Of a DNA stretch of 64,000 nucleotides, positions 32,701 to 45,665 are shown in pieces. Position numbers and translations under genes: made by a program. The notes beneath the pieces were generated by a model. That model ran no database searches, was not told where the DNA came from, and worked only from the letters and a program-made list of their open reading frames with translations. Position 1 is the stretch's first letter, and the number at the start of each line of letters is the position of its first letter. Origin of the DNA: Byssochlamys sp. IMV 00236 (lineage: Eukaryota > Ascomycota > Eurotiomycetes > Eurotiales > Thermoascaceae); assembly GCA_001931875.2 (NCBI GenBank), contig MSJH02000812.1, forward strand, positions 186,001 to 250,000, written 5' to 3'.

Positions 32701-35700
32701 GTATCGTGGCAAAGGAGTCCATAAGCCTCTAATCAAGGCACGATTGGTTGATGCAAACAACAACTTGGCGTCAATTTTGCCAATCTAGTCACTGCTCCAG
32801 GGAGCGGTAGTAGTCGTAATGCTGAAAAGGCGGGATTATGACTTGCTTATACAAAAATTAGTTTTTACGTAGCGATTTAGTTCATGGTCAAGGCCGGTAT
32901 TGGCTAGACTCTAGATTGAAAAAAAGTGACCGGCTATTCGCGAGATGGATCGTTTGCTTCTGTGCCATATAGGCTTCGACAATTATGCTATATGACGATA
33001 AACTAGTCAGTTGCCTCGTCGACTTTTTAAAGTAACAGATACAAACGTGGACGATATTTATAGCTTCCTCCACAAGTCACATATCCATAGCTGCTCATCA
33101 ACGCTGCCGAAGTTTATAGTGCTACAGTCACTGACTAGTTCCTGCTGGATATATAAGTAGGTACTCGAGACGTCTCTGTAAATACGCATCTTGCCTGCCG
33201 TTGAGTGATCTAGATGGGCGAAATGATGCTGAGTATTGATGAATCCAGCTTGATCGATTTTGCGTTGCCCATCACATGTATGCAACCTCTTTCAGAGAGT
33301 CGGACGATGCTCAATTTGGGCCAATCGATTGGTGCTTCTAATTCTCGTCACGTATTTGACTGCGTCTTTAGTTGATTGGACCCTATCAATATTACGTCTT
33401 AAAATAGTCATAAATTACCTAGACTAAAAGTGGCTTCCTTTGCAATGATCCTGGTATTGATGGGCAAGGCTCTTTATATATTGGTGCTCAAGTTTGGCCA
33501 GCTGACCTTCTTCGCTGAATCCAATTCCCAGCTGATATACTACCTGTGGTCTGATACTTGTCTAGGGATGACGCACCGTGAGATTGTTCGGTTCGTAGTC
33601 TTGCTTTCGTAACTCTACTTATATGCCGTCGTACTTGTGACTTTTCCTTATGATGGATGATTATCTCAGGAAAATAAGAATGTCTTCGGCGGAGCAAAAT
33701 TCCTGTTTCCAGCAGCCTGCAATAGTATCTCCAGATAGAACTGTCTCGGTATTCGGGAACCCATCTTTCTGAAATAACAACCAGATAGCTTCATCACTTA
33801 GTCCTTCGTAAGGACACTGACCAGTCACGGTTCATGGTGTGAAGAACCGAGAGAGAATAAATCTGATTATATGTCTCGGTATTCCGGGGCATAAACTAGC
33901 TGAGCTTCTCAAGTCCATGAGTCTGTCTCGCTTCTAATCCAAGGTGAGGCTGGGCATCGAGTCCCAATGCGCTGAAGTCGCAGATCCGGGAATTGAAGTC
34001 CTCATCCGCGAGCCACTGGTCAAGTCTGAGGTCGGAATGTCTCATTCACTTTGAACAAACATATGCGACACTGGGTCGTTTGACGGGCTCAACACTTCAA
34101 ATCTGTCTCTGTCTCTGTCTCTGCGATATGCACGCGAGTTCTGTTGATGTATTACTTCAGATTACCCTTTGGATAGTATTCGAGTTCGACTAGTCCTTAC
34201 CAGGATCGATAGACAGACACTTGGCGACACGCGGGTGCATTCCCGAAATCAAGTACATATCAGCTTCGTAATCCCATCGTCATCAACAATCAACAAAATA
34301 CATGACACTCCTTTCTAACGATGTTCTGGATACGATAGGTTTTGGCGCTCATGACCTGCAGAAGCAGTCCGCGTTGCGACATGGTATCTTGCGAATACAC
34401 TCATCAGCGTGCATCTGAGAAAAGAAGAAGGAAAGTCGGTTTGAAAAATAGATAGAGTGCCGGTGCACTAGCATCCATTGATCATGTCGGATCTCCATAG
34501 AGCCAGCTAGACTTATGGGGCTGTTCCATGATAAACAAGTTCTCGCGACTGCTTTCTTGCGTGCAGTTCCTATAATTATTCTCTTCAGGTCCGACTGCCT
34601 TATCAGATCGCAGAAGAGATGACGTCCTAGAACCGGCGCGAAGATATTCAATTGAGTTTACGGACGGAGAACCGAACCATAGAAGTGAAGATCCGCGACT
34701 GCATGATTTTACCAGGTTTATCCCGCTTCGCCCAGAGAACCTGTAAAGTCGAGGCCATCGACCTTGTGTGGCTGGACGGCGGACAGAAAGTGGGTGGTTG
34801 GACCATTGATGGTCCACTGCCGGCCGAACCGAACCTTGTCGCATGGTCCCGAGGAAAGAAAAAACATTGTTATAGTCTACGCCGACCTCGCAGTTGTAGG
34901 CAGGACGACGGCATAGAAACATGTGCGTATCCTACAGGCCCTGGAAGGCAGCGAATGTTCCGACATGCTCATATTCCGGTCTGTACGCCGTAAAGACTCG
35001 CCCGCAATAACGATGCCGTGGACTGATTCGATTGCTGCGCGATGGTGTGCAGCGATGAGTTGGCAAGTGTGAGATGGAAGTTGCCGACCAATCGTGAGTC
35101 TGTGAAGCTCCCTGTCGTCTGGGTGACACCGGGACAGCCAAGCTGTGTGCTAGACTGCGAGTGGAGGTTGGCCTGGGGTTTGGTGGCTCTAGCTTGCGAG
35201 GAGTGGATTTTGGTCAGCAGCGGAACCGCGGATGCAACATCGAAAATCAGACTCGACGAGGTTTAACCAGCCTCTCGAGGGCGTTGTAGAAGGTACCGAG
35301 TAACAGTATCATTATTTGTGCCGGTCGCTCAAGTCTCAACTGCGCAGGGATAGCGATGATCTCTTTCACAATTATCCCAGAATGTGCAACATCACACTTT
35401 AGAGGGCGCAAGCACGAGCGGAGAACAGGGCCATGTGTCCATCGGGCATTATTGACACCTTTCTTGCGACTGCCATGATAATTGCGCGTCTCAGAGCGGT
35501 GAGACCGTAGGAGAAACAGTATGGTATACGGAGTCTAGGACGAATTGACCCGGCCACGTTGACTCTTGCCGGTGCTTCGGTTACCAGACTGAGCTGTGAA
35601 TAGCGGAGGTAATCACAGTGATATAAGTATAGGTACGTACCATTGACACGGATGTGCCAGCAAGGAAGCATGACGCTTGTCGAGTCTCAGGTCTTTATGT

Positions 35701-36669
35701 GATGGGCAGCTTTCCAACCCAATGTGGTTGTACTCCGTACCTGAGCAGCACAGTTCATCGAATGTGACTTGTGAGATGAGGGAAGTCGTGGCGTCGAGTC
35801 GAGATCTGGCTGCCATACCTAGACTATGCGCAGCACTGGTTGCAAGGAGGCCCCGGGACGCATCCCCAGCCACTTTTATCTTGTCTGTCTGTGACGGGGA
35901 CCTGTAAATCAGCGGTACGAAGTAGAGGTTGGGCCTGCGCCGCGAAGTCCACTGTTTCTTGACGCCAGCAAGTATTATAGTAGTCCAGCAACACCGTTGA
36001 CTGGTCCGCGGAGCTTCTCCCATAAGGCTCTGAGAGGCGAACGCTGGGACAATGCGTGGTAAACGATCCGCCCCGAGGATCCTCTCCTAGTCGAGGCTCC
36101 AACCACAATCTGAACTGACCCCGTCAAAGGCGGCGTTTGTTGTCGCCGCTAGTGAGCTGGGCTGCCCTCATGGGTCTCTCCGCCCAACTGGCTGTCCATC
36201 GTACTCTTCTCCCAGCCCTCTTCTTTCCCCGATCTTATTCATTTCACCCCTTGTATCTTCGATCTTTCCTGCTGCAACTTCAGAGGTTGTGGTCTGGTGG
36301 GAGGTCCCGTGGTCTTGAACGTTGGACTCTTGATCGTGTTGGTGCTTATCGGCCGGCGAGGTGAAGAGTGAAAGCGAAAGCCCCGCTGGTCTCTGGTAGC
36401 AGAACGCAGCTGCTGGGAGCCCTTGGTTGACCACCATAGCAACCTTCTGATCCTGTCAGTCAGGATTCTCACTGTGTTGGAGAACACCGAATCAGGATAA
36501 GGTTCGACCTCTAACACACCAGAACTCGAATAACTGGTATTCTTTGACCGATCTTACTAACACCAGACTGCCCTACTAGTTAGTCTAGCCTTCACACCAG
36601 CTATTGTGTTGCTGGCTTTCGATATCATCACGCAACAACGATCTTCTCATCATATCTAATTTACAGGGT

Positions 36670-36687
36670 ATGCAGCTATCTGCTTGA
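36670..36687 (+). other. Upstream mini-ORF before the large disordered-protein gene
   Basis: ATG CAG CTA TCT GCT TGA (five codons) ends 11 bases before the main ATG at 36699. If it is in the mature leader, it could reduce translation. A possible acceptor (TTTACAG) just upstream suggests that a leader intron ends here. Confidence 0.4.
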
Positions 36688-36698
36688 AAGCTCTCACA

Positions 36699-39600
36699 AT
36701 GGGTGTCGACGCCCGCAGACCTATGCTGCCCGCCCCCACTGAGTCCATCACTGGGGGGAGCGCAACCGGAACAGATCTCGCAACAGACGTCTCTCGACGT
36801 ACAGATAAGACGTCCTATTCCATCCCAGATGACGGAAGTCCCATCACGATACCGACTCGTCGCAAGTCACGTAACCGTGACAAAGACGAATCCTCCAACA
36901 AGCTTACTCGCTCTTCCCATCAGTCACAGACCTCTCTTCTGATAGAATATTTCGAGGGAGGGAAAGGGACTGGAAGCTTGCATTCCAGGCCGAGTGTGAG
37001 AGTCAGGGTGACCCCATCTGCAGCGAGAAAGTTGAGGGACCAGACCGATCACATCCAAATAACGGAGTCTGGTGGAAGCCGGAAACCAGTCTATACCCGG
37101 CGCATTTCTCTCGGAAACTCATCGAAGCAAAAGCAGCCTCCAGAAGCAGCTATCGACGACCAGAGCATCAGCTCGTACAATTCTGCCGGCGACGAAGGCA
37201 ATACAGCTCCCCGACGCTCGCCCCTCGAGATCGAATTCGTCGATCGTGACCAGACGAGCGAAGTGTCAAACGTATCCCGGGATGCAAGATACATGCTGCC
37301 CACATCCGACATATCATCTATGCCACCAGACAGTTTACTGGACGGGCCGTCTGTTCAAACCCCCAGGCGCAAACGCAGCCAAAGCCTCAATAGAGAAGGC
37401 GCTCGAGAAGTCGACGACCTTCTAAAGGCTCCTTCGCGACGTCGTAGCCGCAGCCTGAGCAGGGAACGAATAGCTCATAAGGTTGCTGAGAAACTCAATA
37501 ATCCGCCGCGCGACACGTCTGGCAACCATGCCAAACGATTGGAAAAGAGTATGAGCAGGGCCCACAGCAAAGAGCTCCTTGAGACAGACTCCAAATCATC
37601 TAGGCGGAAACTGCAGAAGAGTCGGGAAGATGACATCCCCGCCAGCCCAGAATCAAGCCTGCTTAGTGCCTCAGCAGTATCATCTCGACGCAAGTCGGGT
37701 GACCAATATTCCTTCCGCTCGGGTACGTCGAGGTCGTCTATCAACAACCCTAAACTGCTCGAGACAGTTGAAGATGCGATCCGACGCTTGATCTTACCAG
37801 AACTGAAGGAGTTGAAGAAAGATCAGAAGGTCACCTCCAATACCTCCAAATTTGAACGTGAGATGGGTGCATCTCGTGGTTCGGGCAGCTCGGCTTCCAG
37901 AGATGAACTAGGACGACGTCTATCGAAGCATGCTAGTGCACCGGACGTGAAGAACCCCACGGTTATTCTTCACAAAAGCAGCAAAGACGAGGGCATTATT
38001 CTCTCAGATGATCGATCGACAGAGCACAAAGAACAAGAGAAGGAGAACGAGGTGACTTCTCCGTCGGGTAAGACCTACATAAAGGGCGCTCGTCCTGACT
38101 TGACGGAAGAAGAGAAACTACGTCGCCAGAGGAGCAAGGGACTGCGTGACGCTGAGGCTGCGGCTATTGTTGGAACTGCCCTCACAACTGCAGCACTCAA
38201 ACATCATGATTCCCAGTCCAGTATGGACAGACGAGAGCGCCGCAAGAGAAGGAGCAGGGGCCACAGCAGAGATCCCAGCTTTAACGAGACTGAACTCGTG
38301 TTCCAGAAACATAATGTTGCCCCCATGCCAATGCGCAGCGAAATTGACTCGGAGCTGACTCGGGAATCGATCCTTTCTCAGCGAACAGCGGGAACAGAAA
38401 CATCCCACCAGGGAGTGGAGGTTCGTAACGTATCTCATGGCTCGCCACGAGGAGCTGGGTCATCTGGCTCGAGCACACCTACTCGTCGTACTCCTCGCGG
38501 TGGTAGACAACTAGGCACCTATCACAGCAATATGTCAAACGGTGATCTTAGCATACACAGTGCTTCTGAGCGCGAGTTGCACAAGAGAAGTCATTATTCT
38601 CTCGCAGACTCCGACAGTGGTACTGCTGGTGCCATTGCAGCAGCCGCAGCAGCAAACCTCTTGGACGACCATCAACCTTATGATAATGAAGCTGAGCCAG
38701 ATTATGCAGACCAGAGAGCTCTGAGCCCTATTCAGAGTGTCGCGAGCGACAACAATGATACCGAACGAGGTGGAGAGTGGCACTTCGAGACTGCGGAGCA
38801 TGGTGAACCCAGATTATCCATCGACTCCCTATCTTCTGCACCTAGTACGAGCCTTGCAAGGTCCAAACGATTGGCAGAGGCTAATTTTGCACAAGGAGAT
38901 GAGACACAGGACCGATACGACAAAGCTGGGGCGGAACTCGGGTACGAAGAGGAGTCCCCCAGGGAACCGAAAGAAGGCCATTGGGAGGAGGAGTCTGAAA
39001 CAGACGAGGACGACACATACCGCCATTCAACAGCCCGACCCAGTATTGAGGACATTGGAACCGATGAGAAACGGATGACGAATTACACAGACGACAGCCT
39101 TGACGCCTCCTATGTGGACAAGGCCGCTGAGGGACGGCAGGTTTCTGACGGCGTTGCCGCGAAACCAGAATATGTCCATCCCCCCGTTGCTGTGGAATCG
39201 GCAGTGGCATCACTCCTCGATCCATCTGTTCTTTCAGGGACTCGTTCAGGCGTGGATTCCCCCAATCAGCACTGGGCTGGAAGTCCAAAAGTTGGTGGAG
39301 ACGCGGCCGGGGACATGTATGGGAGCGACCGCGGAAGTCCCCTCAAACAGAGACAGGACGCCGCTACCCAGGATGAGACGTCGTTCCCTAAGCGTATGGG
39401 TGTTACATCTCCTCCTCAGAGCGTAGCTCAGTCATTTGAGGATGAGGATGAAGACGAGCAGCCACGAGGAGACACGACTGGTGTGACAGATGCAGAAAGC
39501 CCCATGCCTGAAGATGAACATGTTCCTGACTCCGAGTCAGAGATCAACACAAACCCTTCCATTATTCAGGGTCCTATTGCTGGTGTCCCGCATGATAATA

Positions 39601-41760
39601 TGGACCATTGGCCCTATAACCCTACACCTCCAAAATCCTTGGGAGATCACTACTCCGCTGACCGAGACTTTGACAATAACATGGCTGACGGCGGCATGGG
39701 ATTTACGGATCCCACTGGTTATGATACCTACTATCAGTCTCCTTATGGGAATAGTTATGGGCACGATTATATGGCAGGCAATATGTATTCGACGCCACCC
39801 GGAGCGAAAGACGAAGGGTACATATCAGCGGCCAATCCACGCTCTCCAAGTATCGCGACGCCGGAACAGAAAGACAAAGAATACACTGGTCTTTTTGATA
39901 ACAGCCCTGATGATACGTTTACTCCAGGCCATCAGCGCCAAATTAGTGGCTATTCGCACGGAATCCCATCTCCTTTATATGACAGCGCCACTGGAAGGGG
40001 CATTGAGGCTATACAGTCGAAGGATATCGTTGCTCTGATGGATCATGTAAGTGCCACTCTCTGCTAGAAAGGACGCAGCTGCTAACATTCACCACCAGCT
40101 CACTGTGCGGGACGCCCAGCGGAATGCCAGGGACACCGAAATCCTAGTTACTCTGGTACGGAGTGCAGCCGAGATGCGTAACTCATTCGAAGAAATGAAG
40201 CGTTTCATTGCTGCCCAGGATGGAATTATCATGGAATCCAACGAGAAGCAGCATGAGCGCACACATAAAATCATTGGCGGGCCGAGACCTCTTCCACCCA
40301 GTGGCTCTCGCTCGCGCCAACTGGCAGCAGAGGACGGCGAAGACTTGCGCTCGAAGAGGCGCAATGTCTTCAAACGGGCATTGAAGGGGCTAAGCCTCAA
40401 ATCTTCCAACGATTTGACTAAGATTGAAGATATGCTTATGCAGCTTCTGGACGAAGTCGAGGCTCTGCGCACTGCGCAGGGAGGTGGAAATGCTGGAGCT
40501 GGACCACAGCCCGCGAGCGTGGGATCGACTGAGCACGGTCATAGCTCATACCAAGATGGTTATGAGCCTGAAGGCCAAGCGGGCACTTCTTCCACTGGAG
40601 ATCAGTCTGGCTATCTGTCTAATTCTTCACGCCCTGTTCCCGAATCCCATGGCTTGAGCGGGCGAAGAGGATCCGAAAATCGCGTCAGCACTGTTCCGGA
40701 AGCAGATGAAGAGCTCGAGACTGGTGATAAGCATGACCAGGAATTTTCCGGTCGCCGCTTTTCTAGCGATGATCGATACTCTAGCCGCGAGGTGCGTGGC
40801 AACTCAGTGCCCTTATCTTCACCGCCACGAGTGCCCGTCGCATCCGGTGCTCTCAGCAACGAAACGTCGCCCAAGACAAATGAGAAATCGAAGAAACACA
40901 AGTCCAGCAGTTCTTCGTTCTTCCCGAAGATATCCCGGTGGTCGAAGACCACTGCGTCTTCCATGGGTGATAATATTCGCAACACCATCCAACCTAGTCG
41001 CAAGGAGCGCCCGTTTTCTGATGCGTCTCGCTCTGGCTCGGATCTCGTTCACGGACCGTACAACACAGAGGACTATTATGATCCGAATGGCGATGACAAG
41101 ATACGCTCAACGTACACCCTGGATGAAGGACGACGACAAGAAAATCGACCACCGTCTCCTCTCGTTCCCTCCCAGGTCTCCGACAACCCCAAATATCAAG
41201 CGCATCGAGATAGTCTAGACTTGCAGCATCCACAGCCTCGCCAGGGTCCCACCGGACGGTATCAGTCTCAATTGGAGTCAGAGGCGCAGAATTTCACCCC
41301 TACATCCCCCAACTCCGAACCATGGGGTTCCAACCCTAGCCTTCTACATCCGGGTCAAAATCAGAACCGATTTAGTTACGGAAGCCGCCTTTCACCAATA
41401 TCGGATGCAGGCTATTCAGAGCAGGCCTCTCTGTCAGAGAAGCAGAACGCCCCTCCAAGACCTCCCAAAATTAAGGATGATGGGCCTCTCGTGCCTCAGC
41501 GGCCCCCCAAGGTCAAGGAAGAGGAGCAGCAGCCAAGCTATGCGGATCGCATCGCGTCTCGGGTAAGTAATTCTGTTATACAGGGGCTTTTTGATAACGC
41601 GGAACTAAACATTCTACAACAGGGTTCCATGCAATCTACTCCCCCTCAGCGCAAGCCAACCGGACCTCGCCCAATCACTGGCTCTGGTCAGTACGGCTCG
41701 GGAAACGTCAGAAGACATCGATACAGAGGAAGTCCCGACCAGATTGATGACGACTACTGA
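36699..41760 (+). CDS. Large, mostly disordered coiled-coil scaffold-like protein
   Basis: I do not recognise a named family. Exons 36699-40046, 40099-41562 and 41623-41760 give 1649 aa. The start is the first ATG (MGVDARRPMLP) in the long frame. The N-terminal half is rich in Ser, Arg, Asp and Glu, with RS-type stretches (SRRRSRSLSRER), a basic TPRRKRSQS segment, a small Ala-rich helix (RDAEAAAIVGTALTTAAL) and a poly-Ala patch (AIAAAAAANLL). After the first intron comes a conserved-looking charged helix, likely coiled coil, starting LTVRDAQRNARDTEILVTLV and running through MRNSFEEMKRF, then SSNDLTKIEDMLMQLLDEVEAL. The C-terminus has PxxP motifs (PPRPPKIK, VPQRPPKVK), possible SH3 ligands. 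The second intron is 60 bases, in frame and stop-free, so a retained form would be 1669 aa. A cortical, septal or cytoskeletal scaffold is a guess. Confidence 0.8.
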
Positions 41761-42729
41761 ACTGGCAATGCACCACTTCTCCCCGAATCCTCTCAACCAT
41801 GGTGTATGATGTTACGCGTTATGATTCCTATTACTTTGTGGTCTTTTTGCTTTGAACATATGTTTTAGCGCATGAAACTAACGACATATGCTGGTTGCGC
41901 TCAGGTGGAAATGACCTATTGCATTTGGCTTCCACTTCTTTTCACGGGCAACCATCCTAATTGTGGATAATTTATGATGGAATGACTGCACGCTGGCTTT
42001 TGCTATCATGTGGTTTTGTTGTAATTATGTTTTCTACTTTTATTTTCCTTGCCTTTATCAACCCCCTCAGTTGCACATGTTTCCCCTATTCCCCATGTAT
42101 CTATGCATTAACGACAAGCATACCCCCATCCGTTTACACTACCTTCTGTTCAAAAGCATGCAGAGATTCATATGAACCTTTCTTTTCAGATGAAATTGCT
42201 ATGACAGCGTGCTGGCACTTGGAATGAAATGCCTACGCTCATATGATGATAATGACCTACCCTTTTTGAATCGTTTTGGCTTTATAGATTACCCACCAGA
42301 AATGGAATAGCTTACGCTACACTGCCGCTACAGTAACCTTGGAGGCCTCCCTCCAGTATGGTGTCTTTGATTTTGATGTAATTGACTAGACGCGTGTTGC
42401 CATAATTAGCTCTACGAGCTAAATTTATCCTATGTCAGAGGGAGTATGAAGATCTTCCGCACTGTCACAGTCAGAGATTTGTATTCAACTTCACGACGCG
42501 CTTTTGAGCTCTTATTCTGCCAAGATTTAATTGCGGCGTCACATCCGCTTTCCCGCGGGCAGAACCAAGGGTGGGGTGTTCGGCTTCCCAATGTACTGAT
42601 ATCCGCCGTTCGTCATATAAGAATGCGCCAAGGGAGCTACTAGAAACGCTGCTTATTTCATAGTTGGATACAAAATATCTTATATTATTGTATTGGACAC
42701 TTTCTGCCCTTCTCTGTCTATTGAAAGAA
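41761..42729. other. Tandem-gene spacer, no gene recognised
   Basis: About 1 kb between the disordered-protein gene and the metallo-beta-lactamase-fold gene, both on the plus strand. It is T-rich at first, as in a 3' untranslated region. No further feature was seen. Confidence 0.5.
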
Positions 42730-43802
42730 ATGAGCGATTCACCTCTAGACCTTCTGGTCTGTTCCACTTGTGGAACGCAGCACTCGGCGCGGTCGTTGTC
42801 TTCGTGTAAGATCTGTGATGATCCCCGGCAGTATTTGCCCGCAACTGGGTAGGTGTAGTTCTCTAACCATTTACCATTGATACTTGGACATAGTTCTATT
42901 TGGTTGGATACTTCCCCCGTGTCGAGTTTCGATCGCTGGTGGACTACCCTCGTTTCGCTCATCACTAACTCCACGATTACAGACAATCATGGACAACTCT
43001 ACGCACACTACAGCAATCAAAGCAATACCATAATGAATTCGTCATGGACAAGAATCACTCGGGACTGATAAGTATCTATACTGTCCCGAAAGTCGCTATC
43101 GGCCAGCGCGCCATCTTATGCTGCACACCACAGGGAAATATCCTCTGGGATTGTATCACTTACATTGATGACGAGACCATCAAGCGGATCAAAGAATTGG
43201 GGGGAATCAGCGCTATCGTGATCTCCCACCCGCATTACTTCTCGACATGTATCCATTGGGCTCAGGCTTTTGGCTGCAAGGTCTACCTTTCCAAAGAAGA
43301 TCAAGAGTGGATAATGCGGTCGGGTCCAGAGCAAGTCTTGTGGTCAGGAGAAAGGCTTCCTTTACCAGGGGTCCTCGATATCGTCGCGATCAAAACCGGC
43401 GGACATTTCCCCGGCAGCTCAGTCCTATGGTGGGGATCGGCTAGGAAGCTGCTTGTCGCTGACACCATCATGGTCGTTCCCAGCGGCGTGTATCACACTG
43501 ACAGGCTACCCGGGACAGCCTCATTTTCTTTTATGTGGTCTTATCCGAATTTTGTTAGTTACACATGGATTTTTCTCTTTGCGGGAAGTTGCTAATAGTT
43601 GATCTCTTAGATTCCGTTACCACCCGATGAAGTGCACAATATATGGAAAGCCATCAAGGACTTCGATTTTGATGATGCCCATGGTGCCTTTGTTGGTCAG
43701 GATACCAGAGGAAATAGCAGGAAGAGGGTATTGGACAGCGCCAAATTAGTTGTCAAGTCGATGGGTTATGGTGACCATGCTATTCATGCTGAGGAAGCGT
43801 AG
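42730..43802 (+). CDS. Metallo-beta-lactamase-fold hydrolase with N-terminal zinc ribbon
   Basis: Exons 42730-42848, 42983-43553 and 43611-43802 give 293 aa. The N-terminus has two CxxC pairs (CSTCG at about 11-15, CKIC at about 27-30), forming a small zinc ribbon, then DPRQYLPATGQSWT, created across intron 1. The hydrolase part has SHPHYFSTCIHW (121-132), where the usual HxHxDH metal motif lacks the aspartate and second-site histidine in the normal spacing, then KTGGHFPGSSVLWW and VADTI. This arrangement occurs in a group of glyoxalase-II-like fungal and bacterial proteins whose substrates are unknown. The loss of canonical ligands could mean a changed metal site rather than loss of activity. 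Confidence 0.82.
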
Positions 43803-44217
43803 CTTGTGATTCGCAGAGTCTGAGTTGAGTCCAGCTTTGAGCCAGAAGACTCTGCTGTTTTGTTTATTGTGTAAATATTCCAGTCTAAGGGTCCTCCTTT
43901 TCCTCTTCTATTTTATCATGGCCATAACTTCCGATTAGTATCGCAGACAAGCTTTACATACGAGTCAGAACATGAAAGATCAAGTGGACAAGAAGAGTTA
44001 GGTCATGAAATAAGTCATGTGTAGAACTATCTCTAGATGAATGAATCGAATATCCCTCTTGGACATATAGTATTAGAATGGCCGTGCTGTAGCTTGATAT
44101 ATTCTTGGTGTTCTCTAATTATCAATATCAAGGTGTGAATGCGGGGTGGATTGACCGGGCGGGTGAAGCCAAAAACAGTTCACAACTCCACTGGCAAGTA
44201 GTTACTTGACTAACTTA

Positions 44218-44252
<35 letters not shown>

Positions 44253-44369
44253 GCAACTCAGGATCAGCGTACCTCTCAACTCGACCATCTGTCTTCCCCT
44301 TGCAAATTACAGTCGGTAAGACGCACTACTCCAATACGTCTTTGATAAAAGTCCCACTGTCGTTTATCC
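43803..44369. other. Spacer and promoter of the HAD gene
   Basis: About 570 bases between two plus-strand genes. Its most notable content is the CT repeat at 44221-44250, about 120 bases before the HAD start codon. The rest is AT-rich. Confidence 0.5.
44221..44250 (+). repeat. (CT)15 microsatellite
   Basis: Fifteen uninterrupted CT units lie upstream of the HAD phosphatase gene, where fungal promoters often carry pyrimidine tracts close to transcription starts. Confidence 0.95.
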
Positions 44370-45626
44370 ATGCTGAAGTCCTCCAGCAGAATATCAGCGT
44401 CTCTGGTTCGGACGATGTCTTCCGCTCCTGGATATTCGCTGCGACAGCGCAGGTTCGCCCCATTGAACCCTGAGCTGAGCGCGAAGTCGGATGCGCCGCC
44501 TCTGAAAGGAATCGTGTTTGATGTTGATGGGACATTATGGTTAGTATTCTTTTGTCTCTTTTGGATTCTCTCTTCAAGTAAACGGTCACTTCCATGAAGT
44601 GGAAATAACATCATCTATTTGCTTTCGGGCGCGAGAATCTGTGATATGATCAACGAAGATTACCATGTCTTCTTCATGTTATTCCTGTTTCGAGACACGA
44701 ATAGGTGGTCACATCTGAAGTTGTCTTCCATGAAGAGCTAACTTGGATTGGATTTCTGCCATATCAAAACACATTTGTCTTATACTGTTTGGTCAATATT
44801 TGGATTGGGCCGAGTTTCTTCCTATTTCTATTCAACAATTCTCGATACCTTACTCCAGCCATGTACAAAATAAGAAAAAAAAATCACGAAGGAAATAAAA
44901 CTAACTGCAAATAGTCTCCCCCAGCACTACATGTTCGGAGAGATGCGGTATGTCAACCTACCAACCCTTCAAAACATCTCATTACACCCTCTCTAACGTT
45001 CCCCTCTTGCTATAACTTCCAGTGCAGCACTAGGAATCGACAAATCAGTCGACATCCTCGAACACATCCGGGGGCTGCCCACTCTCAAAGATCGCATGAA
45101 AGCCGTATCCAAAGTCCAGGAAATCGAGCGTGAAGCAATGCTCAAACAGCAGCCCCAACCAGGTCTTGTTCAACTCATGGACTATATCGAATCTAGAGGC
45201 ATGAGGAGGGCCTTGTGCACGAGGAATTTCGAGTATGTGGGCCCGTTTCATCTCTTCCTCTTCTTTCCTTGGTTTCAGATCACTGTGTGATATGGCATGA
45301 ATCATGCCACACGTCCACAGCACATATATCATATCCCCTGGTGAAGTGCACAGATATATACTGAACAGTCACCACTCCCCTCGATGCCCCCGCATACATA
45401 TATATAGACTCGAAGTGCAGCCCACTAATTTCCTTCTTCCCCCCAGGGCACCGGTAACTCACCTCCTCCAGACGCATCTCCCAAAACACGTCTTCCTCCC
45501 CATTATCACCAGGGACACACCCGACCTTCTTCCCAAGCCCGATCCAGCAGGAATCCTGCACATCGCTAGAGAATGGGGTCTCGATAACCGCGCCGATAAC
45601 CTCATCATGGTAAGTCAAAGCAGACC

Positions 45627-45665
<39 letters not shown>

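Larger units (their letters stand above)
28368..36698. other. 8.3 kb region without a convincing gene
   Basis: This is the longest gene-free stretch of the window, between the start codons of two divergent genes. The open frames inside (up to 175 codons, at 30040-30567) lack motifs, conserved splice structure and consistent codon pattern. It holds a 17-base tandem duplication (29744-29777), TACTCCGTA-type motifs (29694, 31425, 35731) with C-to-T variants (30892, 30937), and a TGTCTC run near 34102-34122. Parts next to each gene must be promoter and 5' untranslated region. The rest may be regulatory, non-coding RNA or decayed repeat DNA. Confidence 0.45.
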
